From SG8-30 sp963695155 (GTDB lineage: Bacteria > Pseudomonadota > Gammaproteobacteria > Steroidobacterales > Steroidobacteraceae): a stretch of DNA of 64,000 bases. Below, piece after piece: positions 53,584-64,000 of the stretch. The stretch is taken from the NCBI GenBank assembly GCA_963695155.1, contig CAVOGD010000001.1, positions 1-64,000 of the forward strand. The letters run 5' to 3'. The notes beneath the pieces are model-generated. The model had not been told where the DNA came from, did no database searches, and saw nothing but the letters and a program-made list of their open reading frames with translations. Made by a program: the position numbers and the translations under genes. Positions within the stretch are counted from its first letter, which is position 1. Every line of letters begins with the position of its first letter.

Positions 53584-54543
53584 TCAATCCTCCAGCGTCA
53601 CCGTTCCTTGCCGCCGCCGGTCTACGACCAGGCGCGTGACATCCGGCCTCGAGTAGTGGCCGGCCGGATCCAGCAGGTGGCGCTCCTCGCGCACCCGGCG
53701 GTGGTCCAGCGTCGCGACGATCAGGCGTTCCTCGTCCACCACCGGCTCGACCAGCCAACTGCCGTCGGGCGCGGCGATGCACGAGCCGCCGTTGGCGTAG
53801 CGGCCGTCGCCGCCGGCCCTGATCCGCTCCAGGTGCAAGGTGCCGGGCGGGAAGTCGCCCTCGCGCATCAGGCCGCACGCCGACAGCACGAAGCTGCGCG
53901 ACTCGAGCGCAATGAAGCGCGTGATGTCCTGCGTGTTGTGCACGCCGCCGGGCCACAGCGCCACGTGCAGGTCCTCGCCCTGCCCGTACAGCGCCGCGCG
54001 CGGCAGCGGCATCCAGTTCTCCCAGCAGTTGAGCGCGCCGACGGTGAAGGCGCCCAGCGCATGCACGACCAGGCCGTGGCCGTCGCCTGGCGACCAGGCG
54101 AGCCGCTCCTCGTGGGTCGGCACCAGCTTGCGGTGCACGGACCCGATCGCGCCGTCCGGGCCGATGTAGACGCGGCTGGCATACACGCTGTGCCCGCCGC
54201 GGTCCGCGGGCCGCTCGATGCAACCCAGGATCACGGCCATGCCATGCTGCCGCGCCGCCGCGCACAGCGGATCCAGGTGCCCGGCCTCGACCTGCACGGC
54301 CTGCTCGAGGTAGGCCGCGTGGAAGTCCTTCTGCAGCGCCGAATTGAAGCGCGCGCCGTCGGTGCGCTCGATCCAGAAGGGATAGCCCGGCACCAGCGCC
54401 TCGCCGAAGGCGACCAGTCCGCAGCCCGCTGCCGCGGCGGCCTGCACCTGCTGCACGACCTTGGCGAGCGTCGCCTCACGATCGAGCCACACCGGCGCGA
54501 TCTGCGCCAGCCCGACGGTCAGCAGGTCCGCTGGCTTGTCCAT
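53584..54543 (-). CDS. nitrilase (branch 1, nitrile-hydrolysing type)
   Basis: A 319-residue nitrilase with triad E48 (FGEALVPGYP), K139 (HRKLVPTHEERL) and C173 (LNCWENWMPLPR). The CWENWMPL context matches true nitrilases/cyanide-converting enzymes rather than amidases. The ATG at 54543 (MDKPADLLTVG) is used, with GGGGAACGAGA upstream. It would turn a nitrile into an acid and ammonia. Not linked to the amide-hydrolase operon at 31-39 kb; the two C-N hydrolases are from different branches. Confidence 0.88.
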   Translation of the reverse strand: MDKPADLLTVGLAQIAPVWLDREATLAKVVQQVQAAAAAGCGLVAFGEALVPGYPFWIERTDGARFNSALQKDFHAAYLEQAVQVEAGHLDPLCAAARQHGMAVILGCIERPADRGGHSVYASRVYIGPDGAIGSVHRKLVPTHEERLAWSPGDGHGLVVHALGAFTVGALNCWENWMPLPRAALYGQGEDLHVALWPGGVHNTQDITRFIALESRSFVLSACGLMREGDFPPGTLHLERIRAGGDGRYANGGSCIAAPDGSWLVEPVVDEERLIVATLDHRRVREERHLLDPAGHYSRPDVTRLVVDRRRQGTVTLED

Positions 54544-54617
54544 GTCTCGTTCCCCGTCAGTGCCCGCCATCGTGCAGAAAGCTGCGCCGCCCGTCCAATG
54601 GACCCGGGCGACCGCGG

Positions 54618-55013
54618 CTACCGGCCGCCGGCCGGCACGTCGCGCGGCAGCGTCTTGAGGCGCAGCACGAACACCGTCACGCCGGCCGACACCAGCAGCA
54701 TGGGCACCCGCAGCGCCCAATGCTCGAGCACCGCGAAGGTCCCCCAGGCCACCGACGCCCACAGCAGCAGCAGCGTGACGACCTTGGCGCGCAGCGGCAA
54801 CGCGCGGTGCTCGCGGTAGTTGCGCAGGTAGGGGCCGAGCCAGCGGTGCTCCAGCAGCCAGCGGTACAGGCGCTCGGAGCTGCGCACGAAGCAGGCGGCG
54901 GCCAGCAGCAGGAACGGCGTGGTCGGCAACAGCGGCAGGAAGATGCCCGCCACGCCCAGCGCGACGCTCAGCAACCCCGCAGTCACCAGCACTCCCCGAC
55001 GTACCCGTTCCAT
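54618..55013 (-). CDS. DUF454 (YbaN-like) inner-membrane protein
   Basis: A 131-residue protein with four hydrophobic segments: GVLVTAGLLSVALGVAGIFLP, PFLLLAAACFVRSS, VVTLLLLWASVAWGTF and MLLVSAGVTVFVLR. The LPLLPTTPFLLLAA and RNYREHRALPLRAK blocks are the DUF454 signature. Start ATG at 55013 with GAGGAAC upstream. Function unassigned. Divergent from the M23 peptidase gene. Confidence 0.82.
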   Translation of the reverse strand: MERVRRGVLVTAGLLSVALGVAGIFLPLLPTTPFLLLAAACFVRSSERLYRWLLEHRWLGPYLRNYREHRALPLRAKVVTLLLLWASVAWGTFAVLEHWALRVPMLLVSAGVTVFVLRLKTLPRDVPAGGR

Positions 55014-55250
55014 CGACCTGTTCCTCGTTTCCCGCGGCCCACGCGCCATTTTCTGCGTCGCGTCCGTCACACGGTCGCCACGCGGCCGCCCGCCGGTCCC
55101 GGCACTGTGCCGCAGGTCACAGTGTCCCCGGCCCCGCCCTGACACCATCGCACGGCAGGCCTGCGCCGGCAGCGCGCCGGCGGGCAGGGCTGCCACCGCG
55201 GCACGCAGTATGACCGACGTGCCGATTCGACAGGACGTGAGGGCCGGAAG

Positions 55251-56162
55251 ATGGCGTTGGTGTTCTTCTCAGCCGGTGCCTGGACTGACTCGGGGCTGCA
55301 CACGGTCCGGATCCGCACGCTCGTCGTCGCGGTGGGCGCGCTGGCGCTGGCCGCGGTGGCGTGCGGTCTCGCCCTCGGGTTCCATCTGGGCAGCGCCTCG
55401 GCCACCGACGGTCGCGGCATGCGACTGACCGGGCTCTCGGACCTGGACCCCACGCAGCCCGGCAACCAGACGCTGATACACGAGGTCGGCATGCTGTCCG
55501 GCCGGCTCATCCGGCTCGAGGCCGAGGCCAGCCGCCTGGGCCAGCGCGTCGGCGCATCGTCGGCGCCGGCCGCACAACCGGGAGACCCGCCGGGCCAGGC
55601 CGCGGCCAAGCCGTCCGGCGGACCGTTGCTCGCGCCGCTGTCCGGCAGTGGTTCCAGCTTCGGCGCGACGTTGCTGCAACTCGACCGTGACCTGGAAAGC
55701 CTGGAGGCCAGCCTGGGCACCGTGGCCGCCGCGATCGCGCGGCGCGACCTCGACCGCATGGCCTTCCCCAGCCGCGCGCCCATCCCGGGCGTCGCGGTCT
55801 CGTCGGGTTTCGGCCGCCGGCCGGACCCTTTCACGGGCCGGCCCGCCCGCCACACCGGCTACGACTACCCGGCGCCCTACGGCACGCCCATCCTCGCCAG
55901 CGCCGGCGGCCGCGTGCGCCGTGCCGGACCGCACGGCGCCTACGGCCGCACCGTCGAGATCGACCACGGCGACGGGCTCGTCACCCGCTACGGCCACGCC
56001 TCGCGGATCCTGGTGCGGATCGGCGACGTCGTGCTGCCCGGCCAGAAGATCGCCACCGTAGGCTCGACGGGCCGCTCGACCGGCCCGCACGTCCACTTCG
56101 AGATCCTGCGCCACGGGGCGGCGGTCCGGCCGGGCCCGTACCTCGCGAGCGGCGAGTCCTGA
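55251..56162 (+). CDS. M23-family metallopeptidase (LytM-type), membrane-anchored
   Basis: A 303-residue protein: an N-terminal membrane segment (VRIRTLVVAVGALALAAVACGLAL), a coiled-coil stretch (~75-180: LIHEVGMLSGRLIRLEAEASRLGQ) and a C-terminal M23 domain. The zinc motifs are HTGYDYPAPYGTPI (H-x3-D) and HVHFEI, with DGLVTRYGHASRI between. It probably cuts peptidoglycan peptide bonds. It is the first gene of an M23 / coiled-coil / bactofilin operon, the organisation seen in bactofilin-dependent cell-shape systems. Confidence 0.88.
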   Translation: MALVFFSAGAWTDSGLHTVRIRTLVVAVGALALAAVACGLALGFHLGSASATDGRGMRLTGLSDLDPTQPGNQTLIHEVGMLSGRLIRLEAEASRLGQRVGASSAPAAQPGDPPGQAAAKPSGGPLLAPLSGSGSSFGATLLQLDRDLESLEASLGTVAAAIARRDLDRMAFPSRAPIPGVAVSSGFGRRPDPFTGRPARHTGYDYPAPYGTPILASAGGRVRRAGPHGAYGRTVEIDHGDGLVTRYGHASRILVRIGDVVLPGQKIATVGSTGRSTGPHVHFEILRHGAAVRPGPYLASGES

Positions 56163-56174
56163 GGCCGGCCGCCC

Positions 56175-56540
56175 ATGTGGACCCGCGTCACTGACACGTT
56201 CTGGCTCAGCCACGCCAGCTTCGAGCCTGCGGCGCCGAACTGGCGCCGGCAGCGCTGGCGGCTGGCCGGCGCGGCCGTGGGCCTGCTGCTGCTGTTCACG
56301 GCGGGCCGCGGGCTCGTCGGCGAGCTGTTCGTCACCGCCGCCGACCTCGCCGAGGCGCGCAAGGAGCAGGCGTTCCTGGCCGCCGAGGTCGAGCGCCTGC
56401 ACACGCGGCTGGCCGTGGAGGGCACGACCCGCGGCCAGCTCGAGCAGCACGCGGCCGAGCTGAATGCGCAGGTCGAAGAGCTGAGCCGGCAGGTCAAGTT
56501 CCTCACCGCACGCACGGCGACGGCGCCGCGCGCGCAATGA
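56175..56540 (+). CDS. small membrane-anchored coiled-coil protein
   Basis: A 121-residue protein with one transmembrane segment (LAGAAVGLLLLFTAGRGLV, residues ~29-47) and a long heptad-like helix (LAEARKEQAFLAAEVERLHTRLAV...LEQHAAELNAQVEELSRQV). I do not recognise a named family. It lies 12 bases after the M23 gene and its stop overlaps an ATG preceding the bactofilin start, so it is probably a partner linking bactofilin to the peptidase. Confidence 0.7.
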   Translation: MWTRVTDTFWLSHASFEPAAPNWRRQRWRLAGAAVGLLLLFTAGRGLVGELFVTAADLAEARKEQAFLAAEVERLHTRLAVEGTTRGQLEQHAAELNAQVEELSRQVKFLTARTATAPRAQ

Positions 56541-56569
56541 CGCAACCCACGACAGCAGAGGAAGAGAAG

Positions 56570-56993
56570 ATGTTCCGGAAGAAGAAGTCCATGTCGGTCG
56601 ATGTCAGCCGCCTCGACGAGCCTGCTGGCCAGGGACACCTGCGTGCAGGGCGACGTGAAGTTCGACGGCGGGCTGCGGATCGACGGGCGCGTCGACGGCA
56701 ACGTGCTGGGCAAGCCCGGCGGGCAGGGTCTGCTGGTGCTGAGCGACAAGGGCACGGTGGTCGGCACCATCAAGGTGCACGACGCGGTGATCAACGGCCG
56801 CGTGGAGGGCGACCTCGAGGTCGGGCACTTCCTCGAGCTGCAGGCCGGCGCGCACGTGACCGGCAACATCACCTACCGCACGCTGAAGCTGGAATGCGGC
56901 GCCACCGTGGCCGGCAAGCTGGAGCGGCTGGATGACGAGCCGGCGGCGGCGGGCGGCGGGCCCAGGGTCGTGTCCATCTCCAGCGCGTCGTAG
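56570..56993 (+). CDS. bactofilin (apparent one-base frameshift near codon 16)
   Basis: Bactofilin, a cytoskeletal beta-helix polymer protein that scaffolds cell-wall enzymes. The beta-helix reads cleanly from SLLARDTCVQGDVKFDGGLR onwards (GTVVGTIKV, INGRVEGDLEV, HVTGNITYRTLKL). The natural start seems to be the ATG at 56570 (MFRKKKSMSVDVSRLD) behind a strong AGAGGAAGAG, but it is one base out of frame at about 56614-56620 (CTCGACGAGC would need to be CTCGACAGC). Without correction, translation could begin at ATG 56601 and give a 130-residue protein. Last gene of the M23 operon. Confidence 0.85.
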
Positions 56994-57034
56994 GCGGCCG
57001 GGCGGCCGGCTGCGCCAGCGGCCAGCACCCCAAA

Positions 57035-57075
57035 AGAAAAAGCCCCCGACGTTTCCGTCGGGGGCTTTCATTTGG
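57035..57075. terminator. bidirectional terminator between bactofilin and the rrn operon
   Basis: Stem AAAGCCCCCGACG/CGTCGGGGGCTTT with a TTTC loop. On the plus strand it is followed by CATTTGG. On the minus strand it is followed by TTCTTTTGG and ends the rRNA operon after 5S. Serves both convergent transcripts. Confidence 0.85.
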
Positions 57076-57079
57076 GATC

Positions 57080-57194
57080 CTGGCAGTGACCTACTCTCAC
57101 ATGGCTATGCGGCCACACTACCATCGGCGCAGGGCGTATTCACTTCCGAGTTCGGAATGGGATCGGGTGGTTCCCGCCCGCTATAACCGCCAGG
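57080..57194 (-). rRNA. rrf: 5S ribosomal RNA
   Basis: Minus strand begins CCTGGCGGTTATAGCGGGCG and contains ACCACCCGATCCCATTCCGA, CTCGGAAGTGAA and GGTAGTGTGG, the 5S core, ending near CACTGCCAGG. About 115 nt. Last gene of the rrn operon; ends within a base or two uncertain. Confidence 0.92.
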
Positions 57195-57305
57195 AAAATC
57201 GTTCGCCCGCGCCGCCGATCGCTGTCGCCGCGCAGGCATGTCTGGAATCTTGTGGAACGCGTATGTGTCGCATCCGAAGAAGCCTCAGGCTCCTTGGGTG
57301 TTATA
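57195..57305 (-). other. 23S-5S spacer
   Basis: About 110 bases between the 23S 3' end and 5S. No gene or tRNA is visible. Confidence 0.6.
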
Positions 57306-60298
<2,993 letters not shown>

Positions 60299-60421
60299 TA
60301 TAACCCCAATGAGTCTGGGGCTATCACTTACCTTGCTGATCTTCCGCGAATGCGACACATAGCAACTACACGATCAAAAAAAACAATCGCGTAAATGCAT
60401 TGCGTTTCCACAAAATCCAGA

Positions 60422-60435
60422 TTGTTAAAGAGCGG
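60422..60435 (-). promoter_or_regulatory. boxA antitermination element in the 16S-23S spacer
   Basis: Minus strand GCTCTTTAACA, the NusB-NusE boxA, located between tRNA-Ala and 23S as in other rrn operons. The remaining spacer (60299-60527) shows nothing else. Confidence 0.75.
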
Positions 60436-60527
60436 GGGCGCCAAAGCGCCCGTGCGATCAGCGCTGCGTGTCCTGGCGGGAGCGCAGCGCTCATCGTACG
60501 GGCAGCCGAACCGGTTGGTGGGGAAGC

Positions 60528-60603
60528 TGGTGGAGCCAATCGGGATCGAACCGATGACCTCCTGCTTGCAAAGCAGGCGCTCTCCCAGCTGAGCTATGGC
60601 CCC
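60528..60603 (-). tRNA. tRNA-Ala (TGC anticodon)
   Basis: A 76-nt cloverleaf beginning GGGGCCATAGCTCAGCTGGG, anticodon loop TTTGCAA, T-arm TCGGTTCGATCCCGA, encoded CCA. rrn spacer tRNA. Confidence 0.96.
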
Positions 60604-60611
60604 ATCAATAC

Positions 60612-60688
<77 letters not shown>

Positions 60689-60800
60689 GGGGTTCGGCAA
60701 ATCAACTTGGTGCCCCGGACCCCGCAGCGCGGCGTCCGGAACGAGTAGGTAACTTGAGTGGGGACTCGCGACCGGCGGTCATCCGGGCGCGATCTTCTCT

Positions 60801-62337
<1,537 letters not shown>

Positions 62338-62483
62338 CAATGCTTTGAGCTGAAAAGCGAGACCCCAAGCTACTCCAACTATCCACGGTCCGAAGACCGC
62401 TTGAACCTGGACGCTTGGTTACTCGCAGTTGGCGCCATAAATGGACACCTGACGCGAGTCCCCACACAAATTACCTACTCGAA

Positions 62484-62496
62484 TTCTTAAAGAACG
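62484..62496 (-). promoter_or_regulatory. boxA in the rrn leader
   Basis: Minus strand GTTCTTTAAGAA, a boxA-like antitermination site about 150 nt before 16S. Confidence 0.65.
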
Positions 62497-62528
62497 CCCG
62501 GACGTCAACGCGCCAGGGGGGACCGTAC

Positions 62529-62556
62529 ATTGTACGGCAGGCCGAAGGGGTGTCAA
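62529..62556 (-). promoter_or_regulatory. rrn promoter P2
   Basis: Minus strand: perfect -35 TTGACA (62551-62556), 16-nt spacer, -10 TACAAT (62529-62534). Confidence 0.85.
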
Positions 62557-62624
62557 CACCAACTCCGTGCCACAAAGACCCCTTCAGGCACCTCTTTCGA
62601 GGCCGCCCGATAACGGGGCCGCGC

Positions 62625-62652
62625 AGTATAGCGGGGCCGCGCCGCGAGTCAA
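62625..62652 (-). promoter_or_regulatory. rrn promoter P1
   Basis: Minus strand: -35 TTGACT (62647-62652), 16-nt spacer, -10 TATACT (62625-62630), followed by a GC-rich discriminator (GCGCGGCCCC) expected for stringent, growth-rate-controlled rRNA promoters. It sits directly at the 3' end of tyrS, the -35 box only a few bases from its stop codon. Confidence 0.88.
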
Positions 62653-62655
62653 TCG

Positions 62656-63864
62656 TTATCGGCCCCTGGTGACCGTCACCCGCGCAAAACCGCGCTTTCC
62701 GGCCTGCAGCAGGTAGGTCGCGCCGGCCTCGAGGGCCGTGTCCTTGTCCTCCACCCGCTCGCCATCCACGCGCACCGCGCCCTGCGCGATGAGCCGGTAG
62801 GCCGCCGAGGCGCTGTCGGCCAGCTGCGCCTCCTTGAGGGCCGCGGCCAGCTTGAGGCTGGCGCCCTCGCAGGCGACGGCGCGGGCCGGGATGTCCTCGG
62901 GCAGCGCGCCGTCGCGGAACCGCGCCAGGAAGGTCTGCCGCTCGGCCTCGCCCGCGCCGCTGCCGTGGAACCGGTCGACGATCTCGACGGCCAGTTCGAA
63001 CTTCACGTCGCGCGGATTGCGGCCCTCGGCCACGGCCCGCTTGAGCCGCCCGATGTCGCCGGCGGGGCGGAACGACAGCAACTCGAAATAGCGCCACATC
63101 AACTCGTCGGAGATCGACATCAGCTTGCCGAACATCTCGCCGGCCGGCTCGTGGATGCCGATGTAGTTGCCCAGCGACTTCGACATCTTGTTCACGCCGT
63201 CGGTGCCCTCGAGCAGCGGCATCGTCAGCACCACCTGCGGTTCCTGGCCGTAATCGGCCTGCAATTGCCGCCCCACCAGCAGGTTGAACTTCTGGTCGGT
63301 GCCGCCCAGCTCGACGTCGGCCTGCAGCGCCACGGAGTCGTAGCCCTGCACCAGCGGGTACAGGAACTCGTGGATCGCGATGGGCTGGCCGGACTTGTAG
63401 CGCTTCGAGAAATCGTCGCGCTCCAGCATGCGCGCCACGGTGTAGCGGGCGGCCAGCTCGATCATCCCGGCCGCGTCCATCTGGCGCATCCAGCGGGAGT
63501 TGAAGTCGATGCGGGTGAGCCCGGGGTCCAGGATCTTGAAGATCTGTTCCTTGTAGGTGCGCGCGTTCGCCTCGATCTCCGCGGGCGTGAGGCGCGGCCG
63601 CGTGACGTTCTTGCCGCTCGGGTCGCCGATCATCCCGGTGAAGTCGCCGATCAGGAAGGTCACCTCGTGGCCCAGCACCTGGAACTGCCGCAGCTTGTTG
63701 ATCAGCACGGTGTGACCGAGGTGCAGGTCCGGCGCGGTGGGGTCGAAACCGGCCTTGATCCTGAGCGGCCGGCCGCGGGCCAGCTTCCTCTGCAGGTCTT
63801 CCTCGAGCAGGATTTCGTGCGCGCCGCGGCGCAGTTCCACCATCTGTTCCGCTGGCGACAGCAT
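62656..63864 (-). CDS. tyrS: tyrosyl-tRNA synthetase
   Basis: A 402-residue class Ic synthetase. Signature HLGH in PTAPDLHLGHTVLINKL and KMSKS in DGVNKMSKSLGNYIG are intact, and a C-terminal S4 RNA-binding domain (YRLIAQGAVRVDGERVEDKD) is present. The start ATG at 63864 (MLSPAEQMVELRRGAHEIL) has GGGGAG 4 bases upstream; the longer frame to 63957 is not conserved-looking. The TyrRS type is the longer form with an N-terminal extension before the Rossmann fold, common in gammaproteobacteria such as Xanthomonas and Pseudomonas. It charges tRNA-Tyr, whose gene is at 21946. Confidence 0.96.
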   Translation of the reverse strand: MLSPAEQMVELRRGAHEILLEEDLQRKLARGRPLRIKAGFDPTAPDLHLGHTVLINKLRQFQVLGHEVTFLIGDFTGMIGDPSGKNVTRPRLTPAEIEANARTYKEQIFKILDPGLTRIDFNSRWMRQMDAAGMIELAARYTVARMLERDDFSKRYKSGQPIAIHEFLYPLVQGYDSVALQADVELGGTDQKFNLLVGRQLQADYGQEPQVVLTMPLLEGTDGVNKMSKSLGNYIGIHEPAGEMFGKLMSISDELMWRYFELLSFRPAGDIGRLKRAVAEGRNPRDVKFELAVEIVDRFHGSGAGEAERQTFLARFRDGALPEDIPARAVACEGASLKLAAALKEAQLADSASAAYRLIAQGAVRVDGERVEDKDTALEAGATYLLQAGKRGFARVTVTRGR

Positions 63865-64000
63865 CGATCTCCCCTGCGAAAACGAGCCGCCCGTCACACG
63901 AATTGTGCGTTGCGACGACCGACGCGCCACTGTAGGGGCGGCCGCCCGCAGGCGCAATCGCCGGCCGGATACGGGTGCGCCGTGCCGGCGCCCATGGACC
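63865..64000. other. right edge, no supported gene
   Basis: 136 bases upstream of tyrS. A plus-strand ATG at about 63993 could begin a divergent gene off the right edge, but four codons are too few to judge. Confidence 0.3.

Noticed and set aside
63993..64000. Start of a divergent gene upstream of tyrS
   Set aside because: Too few codons in the window to judge.

Overview
The window reads as a GC-rich (roughly two thirds G+C by eye) gammaproteobacterial chromosome segment. Evidence: an E. coli-like tRNA-Tyr/Gly/Thr-tuf cluster upstream of tRNA-Trp-secE-nusG-rplKAJL-rpoBC, a str operon (rpsL-rpsG-fusA-tuf) running into the S10 operon, a canonical L10-binding leader, an rrn operon with Ile and Ala tRNAs in its spacer, and large TonB-dependent receptors typical of Xanthomonadales/Nevskiales/Steroidobacterales-like lineages. 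The exact family cannot be fixed from reading alone.

Layout. 1-22,076 (all minus strand) is a translation/transcription super-cluster, read right to left: a strong promoter (22,048-22,076), tRNA-Tyr, tRNA-Gly, tRNA-Thr, tuf, tRNA-Trp, secE, nusG, rplK, rplA, L10 leader, rplJ, rplL, rpoB, rpoC; then a new promoter and rpsL, rpsG, fusA, a second tuf, rpsJ; then an internal promoter and rplC, rplD, rplW, rplB, rpsS and the start of rplV, which runs off the left edge. 22,229-31,018 holds a threonine/serine dehydratase, a PilZ protein, a cysteine-synthesis pair (cysK plus serine acetyltransferase), a block of REP-like palindromic repeats, a Tat-exported PhoD-like phosphatase overlapping an SDR-DUF2867 fusion, and an OmpA-like envelope protein. 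31,058-40,013 is the main accessory island: a five-gene minus-strand operon (C-N hydrolase, TonB receptor, TPR-sulfotransferase, serine-hydrolase lipoprotein, MFS transporter) with a divergent LuxR-type regulator, a plausible undescribed uptake-and-processing system for an unknown amide or ester substrate. 40,113-56,993 holds GabT, a cyanide-insensitive-type cytochrome bd oxidase (cydA, cydB and a small DUF2474 protein), tRNA-Thr(TGT), plsY-birA-SPOR, CtlX, an Oar-like TonB receptor, ferrochelatase, an MscS channel, a nitrilase, a DUF454 protein and an M23 peptidase/coiled-coil/bactofilin cell-shape operon. 57,040-62,652 is a complete minus-strand rrn operon (P1/P2, 16S, Ile, Ala, 23S, 5S, terminator), followed upstream by tyrS.

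Two themes stand out. (1) Single-base frame breaks recur in genes that are essential or conserved (many in rpsS/rplB at 110-950; one each in the rpsJ-proximal tuf, cydB and the bactofilin). They look more like residual sequence errors than biology. (2) The 23S rRNA gene has an extra ~90 nt forming a long hairpin at helix 45, an intervening-sequence-like insertion that may cause 23S rRNA fragmentation.
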